A stretch of 64,000 nt of DNA from contig JH720305.1 of assembly GCA_000231825.2 (NCBI GenBank), forward strand, positions 712,326 to 776,325, read 5' to 3'. The stretch comes from Tetrahymena elliotti 4EA. Lineage: Eukaryota > Ciliophora > Oligohymenophorea > Hymenostomatida > Tetrahymenidae. The notes under the pieces were generated by a model. It was not told the origin of the DNA. It saw only the letters and a program-made list of their open reading frames with translations, and made no database searches. Positions 50,909-64,000 of the stretch are shown piece by piece. Both the position numbers and the translations under genes were made by a program. Position 1 is the first letter of the stretch; each line of letters opens with the position of its first letter.

Positions 50909-52547
50909 ATGTCAGAAGAATAAGGTAAAGTAAAACATAGCATAGAGAATCAAAAACTATAGCTTAAAAAAATATTATATAAAATAATTAGTTAATTTAG
51001 ACTTTGAAGTGAAGATTCCAGATATTCAAGTATAATATAGCATTTTTATTTAGGATTAATAATAATTTTTATATTACCTAAAAAGGAAGGATCAGCTTTA
51101 GATCAAGAGTAGAATACATTCTTAGATTAAAACATTTCTTTAGATCCAGAAAGCAAATAGTTCAAGGCATAGCAATAAGGTTTAAATTATGATCCTGAAT
51201 CTTAACAATTAACTTCAGGCAAAGGCTAATAAGAACCTTATGATTATGATAATGAACCACCATTGTTAGAAGGTAAAATAGGATAATTTGATATTTCATA
51301 AACATTTAACAAAAGCTCAGTAAATATAAAATTATTTAAGAGATATTAGTTCAACAAACATATTTGAATTCGCATTTAGTTGACTTTAAGTATTTAGTGT
51401 AACGTTTTTCTGTAATAAATAGATTTGGGAATTGATCTTAAGTTAATCAAAGAGAGAATCATTCAAGTATTTATGTTTTAATAAGGCAAAGCTTAGTTCC
51501 ATGAAGACCCAGATTTATGTGGTCCTCTCCTCCTTTGCTCTTTGTTAGGATTTCTTATGATGTTAGTAAAATAGAATTTAGCATTTTTAAAAAGTTTGTC
51601 ATATTTAATATCCCAAATAGATAAAGCATTTTTTATGAAGTTGATAAAATTTTTAACAATCAAAAGGATTAATTTAAAAATTTAGATTAATAAATTAGAA
51701 TTTGTTAGTGGTATTCATCTACTTCTCCTTAATTTATTACAAAAATAAAAAGAAATTTAATACAGTACATTAACATTTAAATTAAATAATATATTTTATA
51801 ATTAAATCTAGTCTGCTAAGTTATAGTTTGGTTATGTATTTGGCTATGGAGTATTTGGATCAATTTTACTTTATATTATTTTCAACTTGCTCCTTTAAGA
51901 GGTAAACAATTTAACAACTTACTAACAAAAATTTTATTTACCTTTTATCTCTAAATAAATAGTATAAAAAAATACCTCTATATACCTTGATAAGTATTTT
52001 AGGCTACTGTATCCTTCCAATAATAGCTTTGGCATTTATCAATATAATTCTCACATTAAAAAGGTAAAAAATCTCAATTGATATAAAAGATCTAAATTAA
52101 TATTTTAAACATCAAACATAACATTCAACTAAAAAACTAAAAAAGCTTATCAAATCAAAAATAAACAAGAAAGTTTGAAATTAATTTATTATGAAAAAAA
52201 TAAGGCAAATAAATAAAAATAATTCATTTAGTTATTTTTTTAATTGAGAATATTTCTTAAAATCATTTCAAATGAATAAAAACTTAAATGTAATTTCAAC
52301 TTTTTTATTATTTTTTAAAAAGTGGATTTTTGGGAATAACATTAGCTTTTATTAGTTCTTTAGGTTCAACCTATCTTTCTATTTAACTCATCAACCAAGT
52401 AATAAATATCTAAATAGAAAGAATATTTTTTAATTGTTATTTTTAAACTTAAAATTAAAGGGATTTGATTTGTTTGAAAAGAAATATTTAATTGCATATC
52501 CTACCTTTTTATTTTATTCAACTTTTGTACTCATCACCATTTTCTGA
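50909..52547 (+). CDS. Yip1/YIPF5-like Golgi membrane protein, 231 aa, seven exons
   Basis: Yip1 proteins act with Rab GTPases in ER-Golgi vesicle traffic. Exons 50909-50924, 51090-51272, 51423-51565, 51812-51901, 51963-52063, 52323-52398 and 52461-52547; all six introns are GT..AG and keep frame. The polar N-terminus of about 90 residues is followed by the Yip1 signature DPDLCGPLLLCSLLGF (usual DLWGP), then LQFGYVFGYGVFG and LGYCILPIIALAFI. It ends LIAYPTFLFYSTFVLITIF, very like the end of YIPF5. Five hydrophobic segments are visible. The first exon holds only 16 coding nucleotides; that join is the least certain, the others are supported by family conservation. Confidence 0.9.
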
Positions 52548-55500
52548 TTACTTTTACTGCAGACTATGAGAATTTCATATATTTGCTAATTCATATGATA
52601 TTTCTTTAAAACATTAAATAATTAGACCTTTATTTAAATTAAAATAAAATATATTCATAAATTTTATGTAAAATATATTTGTATGTAATTTAAGTATTAA
52701 CTGAATATCAAAATTTATTTAAATTTTTAGTTTGTTAAAATTATAATATTTTAATCTAAAATGTTTCATGTTTATAAATTAAAAAGCATCCTAAATTTAA
52801 AAAGTAAAGTCAGTGAGTGATTCGATTTTGTTTAATTGAAATTTGATTCTCCCAAAATAGATGATATTTAAAACGTCCATACATATTAAAAGAATTCTAA
52901 TACAAATTATTTAAAATTCAAAAATATTCTATTATTTTATTTGATAGAATAAACAAATCAAAAAAATTTTAATGGTTTAAATTTATCGAAAGGTATGAGA
53001 GTCAAAATAATTTTTTAAGAAATTAAATGTTTAATATGGAAATATCTTTCAGAAAAAGCCTTTAAAATATATTTAAAAAACCTATTTTAGACATATTAAA
53101 CAAACAATAAAAAGAAATAATCTAGTTTAGTATTAAAGAATTACCCACCATTTACTGGAAAGAATGAATAATTCAAAAATATTGTCAAATTATAATTAGT
53201 TATTTTTTTTCTCAAGAATTATGGACAAAGCTAATTTTTATAAAAGAGTTATGCTTTATGAACTAAACTGATAAAATAGAAATGTATTTTCATGAATTTA
53301 TCTTTTATTTCTCCACAAACAAATATTTATGAAGGTTGCTTATTTAGGATAAAGTTATGAGGTCAATAACTAATTTTAGTTTTATTCTTTTATCATTTAG
53401 AAAGTTATGGATGTTGCCACTCATTTTGAATAAAAGTTATTGGTGCATAAATAATTCTTATTTTGTGGTTGAAATAAATTATTCAGTGACTAACATATTT
53501 ATTGTTTGTTTGTTCTTTTTTGATTTGAGTATTATTTTAAGTAACACAAATTCGATATTTTTGTTATTTTTTAGGAGGAGTGTATTAAAAGATAAATTGG
53601 TGGTTTCTATTAATCATAAACTTTTTACTCAGCAATGCTATCAGAAATCCTAATACAAAATTAACAAAGAAAATGGAAATAAAATTTAACTTTGAAATAA
53701 CCACATGAAAATGTTTGAATCTAGCGAAAACAAATAGAATATCTCGTTTATCTCGTTTTGAAAGATGTGTAAATGTTCAACTAGTTCAACATTTAGTTAT
53801 ATAAAAATTTCTTATCATTCTCTTTTTAATGTAATGTAAATCAAGATTTTTGTTAAGAAACATAATTAATTTTGATGGATTCGACTTAAAAAATCAAATA
53901 TGATAACCTTAGATTAAACTTAAAAGGTGGTAATGATAATCAATTTAATTTGAGTTGCAAATTCGAAGATAAATGGAGTGATGATAATGTTAATTTTATC
54001 TATTTGCATTTAGTAATATTTAAACATATTGTGGATAATAAATATTTTTCATTGTAGTTATTGATAATTAATGTGTATATTTGATGGAACTTTGTAACAT
54101 TTTTTGAAATTGAAGAATTTTCTATTTTTGACAGGCTATATATTAAGACTCTAAAAGCTTAATTAAATACTGATGAAATACTTAACAAAATTAATAACTT
54201 AATTTAACTAAGTTAAGACAGTTTAAAAGAAATTCAAATATGGTTCATTCAGATACATTTCTAATGGTTTTTATTATTAGAAATAAAATGAATCCAGAAA
54301 TTATTTTTAGTGGATATCAAATTTATTAACATTTATTATAGCTTTATATGCAAAAAATTTTCTTTTAGTATTTAAAAAAAGCTAAGAGTTTTTAGGTTTA
54401 AGTTAGAGCAAGAAGTAAAAAAATAGATTTTTTTTATTTATTAAACTGTAATTTGAGTTATCTAGTTGTATATCTGAAGTGAATTTTAAATTTTGATCTA
54501 TATTTATAATATTTGTTCATTAGAATTAGTAAGTTAAAAATTGTAATTTCATTTAATTAAAAGTGCGTCAAAATGTATTAGATAAGTCTTTAATATATTC
54601 TATTAAAATTTCCAAGGATTCTCACTAATTAATACTTGACAAAATATTATTACAGTTTTAACTTACTATACCCCGTGATAAATGGGTCTTAGTGAGCTAT
54701 TTTACTTTTAAATATTCAAGATATTTCAATTTTAATATCATTTTATTTTTTTCTTTAAAGGCTTTTGTTGGGAGAATTCTAGAATTGTATTCATTATTAA
54801 TGAAATAATTATTGAAAAATTTGAAAGTTTTACTAATTTTAGAAATTGAAAACTATTTTTGTTGCTTTTTATTTTAATGAATGAAGATAGGAAGTCAAAA
54901 GTAACATATTTACAATTAATTTTGGCTAGATAAATGATTTGGTAGACTTATAATCAAGTTTATTATTTTTATAATAAGATAAATTTAAAAATACTATTAT
55001 AAAAGATTTTTTAATTGTCAGAAGAGAATGAATAAATAAATGAATGTGTAAATAAAGGATTGAGCAAAAGAAAATTTAATTAAGATGGGGCATTTAAAAT
55101 CGATCTAAAATACTGTCTTAAATTATAAAATATTAATAAAAAATACAAAAAAATTCAAAGCAAAAAACAGACAAGAAATAATTAAAAAAGAAATATATAG
55201 TAAAAAGACTATAAAGACGAGTTAACTTGACTGACATAAATAACAAATAGAATATAAAATCAAAGAATAAATCCTTATTAATATATAAATAAATACACAT
55301 AATTACCAAATTATAATTAAAGTAACTAAATAATATCAGATTTATAGTTATTACCCATTTTTGAAAGCAGAAACTTAATAAATAAATAAATCAAAACGGA
55401 TTTATTGCGCATTTAGCATACTGACCTCATCAATAAAAAATAAATCAAACGATAATAAAAATCTAAGATACATATTGATTACTTTATATTCATAAATTGA

Positions 55501-55633
55501 TAACTACTAGCAACTACCTCATCAATAATTATTAAATACCAAAAAATTTTAATAAATCCACACTCAATAATAAAAACTACATTCTACTTAATCATTAATT
55601 AATAATAGATCGATATATACACATTCATCTTAA
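52548..55633. other. Gene-poor AT-rich region, 3.1 kb
   Basis: Mostly featureless. A 98-codon frame without any TAA, TAG or TGA lies at 53357-53653 but reads as random hydrophobic sequence. A short coding-like stretch begins at 53875. Near 54150-54240 another frame reads LKAQLNTDEILNKINNL. No RNA gene recognised. Confidence 0.4.
53875..54084 (+). CDS. Doubtful small ORF or relic exon, 69 aa
   Basis: ATG to TGA reading MDSTQKIKYDNLRLNLKGGN, then FNLSCKFEDKWSDDNVNF. The first 45 residues have more Asp, Gly, Cys and Trp than random AT-rich sequence would give; the rest is Ile/Leu/Tyr-rich and may be intron. It could be the first exon of a gene whose later exons are lost or unrecognised. No family known. 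Confidence 0.25.
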
Positions 55634-57687
55634 ATGAGCTAGTAACATTTTAAAAGTGCAAAACGTCTTTAGGGTTTTGAAAATAAGCGTGTCCAAGACA
55701 TATTCACACCTCTTGCTAATGAGACTAAGTCTATTAATTTGGGTCAAGGTTTTCCTAACTGGGCTCCTCCCACCTTCTTCTAGGAATCCATTTCTAAGCA
55801 TGTCCAAGAGTCTAGTCACTAGTACACTCGTGCTTATGGACATTAAAAGTTGATTAATGCTATTGCTAATTTCTATTCTCCTCTTTTCAATAGACAGATT
55901 AATCCTTTGACTAATGTTTTAGTTTCAAATGGTGGTATTGCTTGTCTTTGTAACGCCTTTTTGGGTATTGTTGATCCTGGTGATGAAGTTATTTTAATAG
56001 AGCCTTCATTTGATTGCTATCGTGCATAGATTATGATGTCTGGAGGTATAGTACGTTCTGTACCTCTTGAGCCTAAGGGCAAAGTCACTAAAAATGATTT
56101 AGTTAGACGTGGCCTTGACGACTTAAAATACACTGAATAAGACGAATGGGATCTTGATTGGGATTTGCTTGAAAGATCTTTTAATGAAAATACTAAAGCC
56201 ATTCTTATAAACAGTCCCCATAATCCAACAGGCAAAATATTTAATCAACAAGAACTTGAAAGATTTGCTGAAATCATTAAGAAATATGATCGTGTCGTTG
56301 TTATTTGGGATGGAGTTTATGAAGCCCATGCTTATGATAGATACGAGCCTTTATAAATACCCAGAATTGCTAATATTCCTGGAATGTGGGAAAGAACAAT
56401 CTCAGTCAGCTCTGCAGGAAAGCTCTTTTCAGCAACTGGAGTCCGCATTGGCTGGGCAGTAAGTTTTTATTCATTTTAATAAATAAAGCCAAGCAAAAAG
56501 ACATAGTTTCTGTTGATTATTTTTATTCTACTTTGAAAATTTTGAAAAGATTTGATGATTCTTCAATCAAAAATCCAAAAAAAAGATCAAAATGACATTT
56601 CTTATCAATAGCAATTAAAATAATAATTGTACATTTAGATAGATAATTCACTCGTCACACTTCCTTTTTCTCTTTTTTATTACAGCACTCTCGTTTCTTC
56701 AATTATAACAAAAAGTGCACTCTTACCCCTTACTCTTCTTTTTAATTTTTTTTAGCTGACGTAATCATCAAAAATTTTAAATAATTTAATCATAAAGTGA
56801 AATTTTGATAAGAAAGAAAGGAAATAACTTATACTAACAAACAGCCAACCAAGCAATTTATCAGTAAGAAAAACAATCAATCAAATAAACAAGCAAATTG
56901 ATTCAATAAAATTCAAGTTTTTTTGTTAACAACTGATAAAAGACAAAGTCCTATTAATATTTTTGAAAAAAAGTAGAATTTAAAAATCTTCATAATATTT
57001 TACCCACAAAGACTTTTCTTGGTTTTTTAATAAAATTTTACTATTTCATCAATTAAATTTATTTATTTATTTAATAAATAGATCGGTCCTGAGCATTTGA
57101 TTAAATGTGTTGCTGCATTCCATTAATATAATGGATTTTGCATTTACGGTCCATTACAAGAAGCTATTGCTGATACACTAGAATAATCCTTAAAATGCGA
57201 TTATTTCTAAGATTTTAACAAAAAGCTCAAAGAAGGTCGTACAAGACTAGTGAAAGAATTGATAAGTTCCCCTATTAATTTTAATATATATATCCCTGAA
57301 GGTGGTTGTACTATTTTAGCTGATATTTCTAATATAGAAGTACCTGAATTTTATTACACAAATCCAGAGTCAGATCGCCCATATACTAAAGATTATGCTT
57401 TCTGTCTTTGGCTTTGTAAAGAAAAAGGTGTTGTTGCATTACCATGCTCTGCTTTTTATTCAAAATAATATGCCCATATTGGCTAAAATTTAGTTAGAAT
57501 TGCTTTTTGTAAAACGGAAGAAACTCTTATTGAAGCTGGTAAAAGAATGGGATCTATTTTACATAAATAAAACTAAACACATAATTTATTAAATAAAATT
57601 GACAAAACAAATACTCAGCATAACAATAAATAGTAATAAGACCATCAAGAACTTGTTTAAATATAAGAAAAAAGAATTTCAGTATGA
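55634..57687 (+). CDS. Kynurenine aminotransferase / cysteine-S-conjugate beta-lyase family, 476 aa
   Basis: PLP-dependent class I aminotransferase that transaminates kynurenine, glutamine or related amino acids. Exons 55634-56458 and 57082-57687 join in phase 0 across a 623-nt intron. It starts with INLGQGFPNWAPP, and has YTRAYGH, VLVSNGGIACL, INSPHNPTGKIF (about 192-202) and VVIWDGVYEAHAY. The PLP lysine is Lys263 in SSAGKLFSATGVRIGW. Exon 2 carries FHQYNGFCIYGPLQEAI and the substrate-carboxylate arginine in LVRIAFCK. The conserved part ends near residue 437. About 35 further polar residues, rich in Gln, Asn and Lys, precede the TGA and may be a natural extension. No clear mitochondrial signal is seen. 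Confidence 0.94.
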
Positions 57688-60600
57688 AAAAATTAACAAA
57701 CAAATAAACAAATTTTTTGAACTACCATAATTAATAAAAAAGAGTTTGTAAAGTATAGTAACTCTATATAAATATCACCTCAATATATTTCAAGTGTAAT
57801 TATAATAATTAATATTTTTATGAGACGAGACACTTTAGTCTTAAGAATTCTAAAAAAAATAATTAATTAATTAAAACTCATCTTTTTTTCATAAAGTCGT
57901 CATATTATAGTGATATAATAAAGTAAAATCAATAAATTTTGTCTTAACAATTGTCATACAAAACTCCCCACAAATCTCATCAACAATAAATGTTTAATAA
58001 TTGGTTAATTAATAACCCTATGTATTTCATGTTAATAATACTCTTGTATACAAATTGTTAATGTATTATTTTCTTAATTTCTTCTATTAATAAAATAGCT
58101 CTTATTTTTTCAAAAAATCATTGAAAACCACAGCGCATACTCCCTTACTGTCTTGATATAGAAAAAAATTCTATACAAAAATTCTCAATATGTTTTCACT
58201 TAATTAAATTCTTAATAGGAAAAAATAATGATTTTATTGAATTAAAATTTTCAAAAAGTTTTATTTTGAAATTCTTAAAAAAGAATATAAATTTAAAGAT
58301 GGAATTTGGTTTAAACTAAATGGATGCTATAAAAACATTTAACTATTATCCAAATCTAATTTTCCTCTTCCAGTTTTAAAAAATCAAAAAATATTGGTTT
58401 TTGTTATTTTAATCAACTTTGCAGAAATTAATTAAATTCGTTTCCTGAATTTTTAAAATTATTCTTAAAGAAAAAGTTTATTTATGGATTCCAAAAACTT
58501 GAAGCTTCAAAGGTCATACTTTCTCAAGTTATTTGGATCTTTTACAATTATTATCATTGTATTTTAAAGTTTAATTTTGAGTAATTATTTTACAGTAGAA
58601 ATTTTCTAACATAGAACATATTAGGTAGTTGAAAACAATAGTTCTAATTGATTATTGCCTTACTAGTTATTTTTCATAAATTTTCTCCTAAAATAGTGAA
58701 AAAATGACAAATTATGAACAGAAGAGTATTATTTGGCTCAGCTATAGACAAATTGTTTTTTATAAAATTAATATGTAAAAAAAATAATACATATTTTGAA
58801 ATTACGTCTTTGCAAAAAGCATATTAACTTAATCTTTAATTAATATCAAAAACCCCGAATTATGAAGCAAATTAAATCTTAATTACTTAATTATACTTTT
58901 GAACTACAATACCACAATAGAAAAACGTTTTTAAATTAGAAATAAAATAAATTTTAAAGATAAGTAAAAAGTGTAAAGATAATTCTATTTTTTAAAAGTT
59001 CACACTCAATTCATGTTAAAAAATTTTAGAATTTTATCATTCAAATTGAAAAAGACAAAACAATTTCATGCTATCAAAATTAAATAATGATTTTTTTGAC
59101 AATGAATAATCAAAAAATCTAATTTGCTATCAAGAATTATCAAAAATTATTTAATAAAACAAATAAAAGAGGATTTACTTTCATTAAAACTTTAATTTGT
59201 TGATTTTTTTCTTAATTTATTTTTTAAATGCAAAGTAATTTATTAAGCTTTCAAGTTTATAGAAAATTAAAATTTATTTTTTAGAGGATTTTTTATTCGC
59301 TAAATTATTTAAAACTTAATTTTCTTTAGAATATTTATTAAAAAAATTTTTTTTTTCAAAATAATAAAATTTAATAAATTGTGTTTAATTTTTTTGGAAA
59401 AATTAGAAAGATATAATTGAAATTTTAAAAAAGTTAATAATGCTATTAAAAATTATTCTTTAATTTATCAGCTTAGAAATTAAACAATAATTTAGAACAA
59501 TTTTAATCGATTTGTTTAAACATTTTAATTTTTTCATCGAATTGCAACAAATAAATAAACTTTTCCAATTCTACCTTTTAAAAATACATATTTTAATTCT
59601 AATTTAAATTAAATAATATGCAATTCAGTCAACTATTATGGAACATACATGATGAGAATAAATTTTAATGATTAATTTTAGTAAAAATTTGTGTTTTCAA
59701 GTTTAAATAAAATAATCAATACTGAATAATTAAATTCTTCTAATAAAAACTATGAAAAAATAGAAGAATATGAAAATGAGTAAATTAATTTTATTTTTTT
59801 TATTTTGACAAAATGGTTTATGCTTCTGTATAGTCAATTAACATAGAGTATGATAAAATTAGTATTAATTTTGGGTTTATTTTTCATTAAATTAAGCTTA
59901 TTCAATATAAGTAGAAACTTTAAAAAATATATCTTTTAATGCTTTTGATATTAATATTTAAATTAATAATACTATTCTAAATTAAATAATTAAACTCATA
60001 TTGATTTAGGCTTTTATAATAGATATTTATTAAATATTTATTTAATTGCTATCAATTTCCAAAAAATAATCTTAATTGAATAGATACTTTTTTAATAAAG
60101 TTTTCTACTATTAATTAAATTAATTTGATTTTTATCTGATTCAATTTTTTCTTAATTTCCATTATGAATAAGAGAATCATAATTAAATTTAAAATATTGA
60201 AAAATTTTATGAAATTTTATTTTTGAAATAAAATAATTTATTTCCTTTGTAAAAAATTATAAATAAAAATTTATAATTGAAAGAAAATAATATTTACTAT
60301 CACAATCTTTATCAAATTTATTTTAAAAATTGTTTGATTTGTTGTTCAATCATAAAATATAAATTATCAAAAATCTAAAATCAACAATATTTAAATTTTA
60401 AAAAAAATTATTTCTTAATTTAAATAGTAAGGAATTAACAATAAATTAAAACTACAAAGCCCAATCATCAATTAGTGAGTTTATTTTCTTGATACCATAA
60501 CTCTAAGTGTTTAATATCTGATATTTTTACCTATTGAGAAAATTACTTCTCTAAAAAAACCTTCTTTGATTTAAATTAACTTCGTTTCCCTTATTGTATT

Positions 60601-62865
60601 AAATTTTTGATCAGTATAAAATTCAGGTTTGATAATAAATTGTATTTTTAAAAAAATAATAGAAATTTTAGCCGAAATTATATTTTTAATAATAAACGTA
60701 GAGACCAATAAATAAACAATATTGATAATTTAAAGGTTTTTTATATGAATTTTGAAGCTAAAATGATATTTTAATTTTATTTTTTAAAAGCTAATTATCA
60801 AGTTTTTTCTAATGATTCATAAAATGCTGAATTTAAAAATATAAAATTAAAAATAAAAATTATTTTAAAAATATTTCATTTTATTTAATGAAAAATAATG
60901 ATTTAGAAATAAAAAATTCTCAAATAATCTGTCTGAAAAAAGTGTTATCTTTTTTTAAATAATTTTATGAGGTAACAAAAGTTAAATATTTTTTTTAATT
61001 TGATTTATATTATTAATAGTCTATGATAAATAAGTATAAAAGAATAGATTTCTACTAAATATCTATTTCAACAATAATTAATTAGATAGAATGATTAGAA
61101 AAAATAAAACAAGCATTATATTTAATTATAAAAAAATATCATAGAAATTTTTTAACTTTCGCAAACAATAATGAATAATCTTTAACATAAAAAATGTAAA
61201 TAGGATGAAGACATAAAATTAAATTAGTTATATATGTAAATTATCTATTATTAAACAAAAAATACAGTGGCTAATTATCAACTTTTAAAAGGAAAAATAA
61301 ATTTTGAGTAAAAATTATAATCTGTAAAATAAACTTTTCTTTGTTTTATAATAATTAAAAATGTAAATATTATAATCAGTTAATCAAGATTAAATAATTT
61401 TTATTTATTTATTCGATGGATTATCTTTTATTTCATAAAATCAGATTTATGTTTTTATAATAAAAAAAAATATGATCTTACTTTAATTATTTTCCACATA
61501 TTTAATAATATTACTCTTTTCTTATTGTATATTAGTCAATCAATTACAAATTAACAATTTTAATTATTATTTTTGGATAAATTATTCTGAAAATTTCTTT
61601 ACTTTTAATCTTTCCAGATGTAAATTCCTTAAACTGATTAACACTAAAAATAGGATCAGCCCAGATTTATTGATTAAGCTATTATCTTTATATTTTTTAT
61701 TTTACTTTTAAAAACAAATGGGTATTGAGAAATCTATGGCTAATTTATCAATTTAATTCAATTGATGTCATTCAAAAATTTCTAAAAAAATATAGGATTT
61801 AATGTAATCTTTGAAATCTTATATATATAAATTTAGATGAAATAAATATTAATAGAAAGTAAATATTCTGAAATATTTTGAGGAGGTTTTCTTTAAATTT
61901 TAGGTAAATACTTTCCCAATTAACTTAATATTTTCTAATTAAAAGAATATTTTCTCTAATATTTTTCATTTTTTTTGTTAGTGAAACTCTGTGCTAAAAA
62001 TAGGAAAATAAAATCAATCAAATAAATTATTTTGAAAAACAATAAATTTTGTTTGAATATGAATAATTCTTTTACTTAATAACAGATAAATATTAAGAAA
62101 TTTTTTGATTTAGAAAGAAATTTGAAAATTAAATTGATGATATTTATTACGCTATTTTCATCACTAAAATCTTGATTATTATATAACTACTAATTTTTAT
62201 TTCAATTATTATAAAAAAAATTGTTCACTTTCTTTTTAGAACCTCAATTAGAAAAGTTTTAGTATTTTCATTCTAAATTTTTTCTATTGCTTAACAGATT
62301 CATACTAAATAATAAATACAGTAAGAAAATTTTATTAAAAAATTAAAAAAAGATAATAAGAGACAGTTTTTAATATATAAAAAATAGTAATAGTATAATT
62401 AAAGCTATTTATAGTACATCTATATTAAGTTTTTTGTATGTATTTGAAGTGATTAAGTAATTAAATACATTTGTTTATGCAATAACAACATAAAATACAG
62501 TTTTAAAATTCGATAGGTTGGTTGGTTGATTGGAAGGGAGGTAATATATTAATTTATATATAGAAGTAGTAAATTTAAAGTAGATTTTGTTTATTTTTGA
62601 AATAGAGATCTTTATTTTAATTTGTTTATGCTTCGGTGTTTGTTGATAAATTTTCTCTTAGTTTACCATTTAAGGGCTTTAAGAGAGAGTAATTTATTTT
62701 GATTATTTGTAATTTGAATTTTAAGTTTTGAGTTTTCTAAACGAAAATAGATATTTTATTTTCTTATTTCTATTAGAAATAAAGAAAATGCTTTGAGATT
62801 ATTGAATGATTATCATCAAGCAAGAATTAGAAAACTCAAATAATTTCACTTAGAGGTATTTTATT
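57688..62865. other. Gene desert, 5.2 kb
   Basis: The longest stretch of the window without a convincing gene. Extremely AT-rich with long A or T runs. Apart from a doubtful 55-codon frame at 58484, no stretch in any frame has protein-like composition, and no RNA gene, telomere repeat or mobile-element terminal repeat is visible. It could contain a replication origin, but nothing in the sequence demonstrates that. Confidence 0.4.
58484..58651 (+). CDS. Doubtful small ORF, 55 aa, one hydrophobic helix
   Basis: Reads MDSKNLKLQRSYFLKLFGSF then TIIIIVFQSLILSNYFTVEI, so a basic start followed by a single hydrophobic helix, ending NNSSN before TGA. Codon choice is a little more GC-rich than the surroundings. 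It could be the first exon of a membrane protein or a relic. No downstream exon found. Confidence 0.22.
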
Positions 62866-63129
62866 TCAATTGATAAAATTAGTTTTAACAAAAGGTGTTC
62901 TTTCAAAAGGCTAAGTGTAAGTGTTAAATTTAAAGTGACCTGAATTGTTGTTGTTTCCATTATTAAGGAATTAGGAATTGTCATATTTGCTTTAACTGGT
63001 AGTATTTTCAGAGTTTATCATCATATTAATAGCAGGAGTGACAAAGTTTCTGCCACTTCCACAGTTAATGCTCGACATAGAGCTCATTCTTAGGGTTACA
63101 GACTTCAAAGTGTTAGCGATTGTACTCAT
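62866..63129 (-). CDS. Small Ser/Asn-rich protein, 87 aa
   Basis: ATG to TGA in one frame, starting MSTIANTLKSVTLRMSSMSS and ending QPFERTPFVKTNFIN. The composition (Ser, Asn, Thr, Gly, Pro; few Ile or Lys) is unlike random AT-rich sequence, so it is probably real coding. It has no membrane helix or known motif. It may be complete, or the last exon of a longer gene lying to the right: the frame remains open a short way upstream of the ATG. Function unknown. Confidence 0.5.
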
Positions 63130-64000
63130 TTATATTGGTAATGTGCGTTTTTTAAAGTAGATTTTGGTATTTAGTTTATAAAGTTGTTGATTATATTTTT
63201 ATCAGATTTTTTTTTGAGATCTGGTTTTTTTACTTTTTATTATTTATAATTTTTTTTCTCCTGGACTGGAGGCAACTTTTAAATTAAATCAGCGGAAGAA
63301 TTTAATTATTTTTTACAAAGTGAATTAATGCGTAATCGTTTTCACTAAATATAAAAAAATACATGCTAATTATTCACATACTCTGCAAGTCTTTTAAATG
63401 AATGTATTCGTGTCTATGTATGTATGTATGTTATACTTTTTTTGAATGAAAGGATACTAACTTTTCATCTGGTTCATTGATTCTTCTTTTGAATGAATTA
63501 AGGCTGCATAAAAAAAATTTTCAAAATTTCAAATTTGAGAACAACCTAAAATGTAAGCAGAAATAACCATGAAAATCTAATTACTTGGTTCGTAATTTAA
63601 AATGCAGCAGAAATGGGCCATTTTGCTCAGAAATATTAAAATTTTGTTTAATATCTGATTAATTATTTTATGAAAACATTAGAATTCATTATGATTTTTA
63701 TGATGATTTTCTTTTCTATTAAGATAGATTGAGCATTTCTGCAAATAATGACATCAATTAATAACAGACGTATGCATGTCTTTATTTTTTCATTTATTTT
63801 TGAATAGAAGATATTAATTTAATTAAGGTAATTAAAGGACTATAAATAGAAGATAGACATAAAAACCATAAATCAAATTTGAGTCCGTTTTGAATAAAAA
63901 AATAAATGACCATTAATATTTTTAAAGAGTAAAAACTTCTACTTGCCAAATAGCATGTTATCATTTTTTTGTAGTGGAAATCAATGCTAATACAAAATCT
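63130..64000. other. Right-edge region without a supported gene
   Basis: AT-rich with a tatgtatgtatgt repeat near 63417. Could hold the promoter or earlier exons of the small minus-strand gene. Nothing else seen. Confidence 0.35.

Noticed and set aside
53357..53653. 98-codon plus-strand frame free of TAA, TAG and TGA
   Set aside because: The composition is random hydrophobic (Phe, Ile, Leu, Ser, Asn) and there is no motif; a chance open frame of this size is expected somewhere in a window this long.
1..64000. CRISPR arrays, bacterial operons, insertion sequences, tRNA or rRNA genes, telomere repeats (GGGGTT)
   Set aside because: None was seen on reading. The only regular repeat is the 31-bp intronic array, whose copies are adjacent without spacers.

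Overview
The window is ciliate macronuclear DNA, most likely from Tetrahymena or a close relative. It is extremely AT-rich. Every recognisable gene reads only when TAA and TAG are taken as glutamine and TGA as the sole stop. Introns are GT..AG and AT-rich, mostly 50-300 nt and at longest about 620 nt. Conserved proteins confirm this code: Cu/Zn superoxide dismutase, IFT70, RBX1, a sirtuin, a USP7-type protease, a Yip1 protein and a kynurenine aminotransferase all run continuously through TAA/TAG codons and end at TGA. A standard-code gene caller therefore sees only shreds. All exon joins below were read by hand from frame continuity and splice signals; no alignment or search was run.

Left part (1-29 kb). 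The window opens on the last codons of a gene whose tail nearly repeats the tail of the next gene (tandem paralogs, unknown function). Then come a Cu/Zn superoxide dismutase with a plausible lipid-anchor N-terminus, a long minus-strand kinesin-like gene with a decayed nucleotide-sensing motif, and a double-RING protein ending in a ubiquitin-like domain with Gly-Gly plus nine residues. Three minus-strand genes or remnants of unknown function follow, then a 1821-residue USP7-type deubiquitinase, a coiled-coil protein and a small C-terminally membrane-anchored protein.

Middle part (29-43 kb). This stretch mixes decay and conservation: a MAPK15-like kinase pseudogene with frameshifts and lost catalytic motifs, a second degenerate stretch, an intact seven-helix receptor of the cAMP-receptor type, a possible cyclin relic, then intact RBX1, IFT70 (ten exons, with an assembly gap inside a 31-bp tandem repeat in one intron) and a SIRT6-type sirtuin.

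Right part (43-64 kb). Genes are sparse: a membrane protein fused to a PX domain, a seven-exon Yip1/YIPF5-like protein, a kynurenine aminotransferase, and a small Ser/Asn-rich protein near the edge. They are separated by long AT-rich stretches (about 3, 3, 3 and 5 kb) with only doubtful coding fragments.

There are no operons; each gene stands alone with its own introns. Several products fall in the ubiquitin system (the RING-Ubl protein, the USP7-type protease, RBX1) and in ciliary or microtubule biology (IFT70, the kinesin-like protein), but I see no sequence evidence that they are co-regulated.
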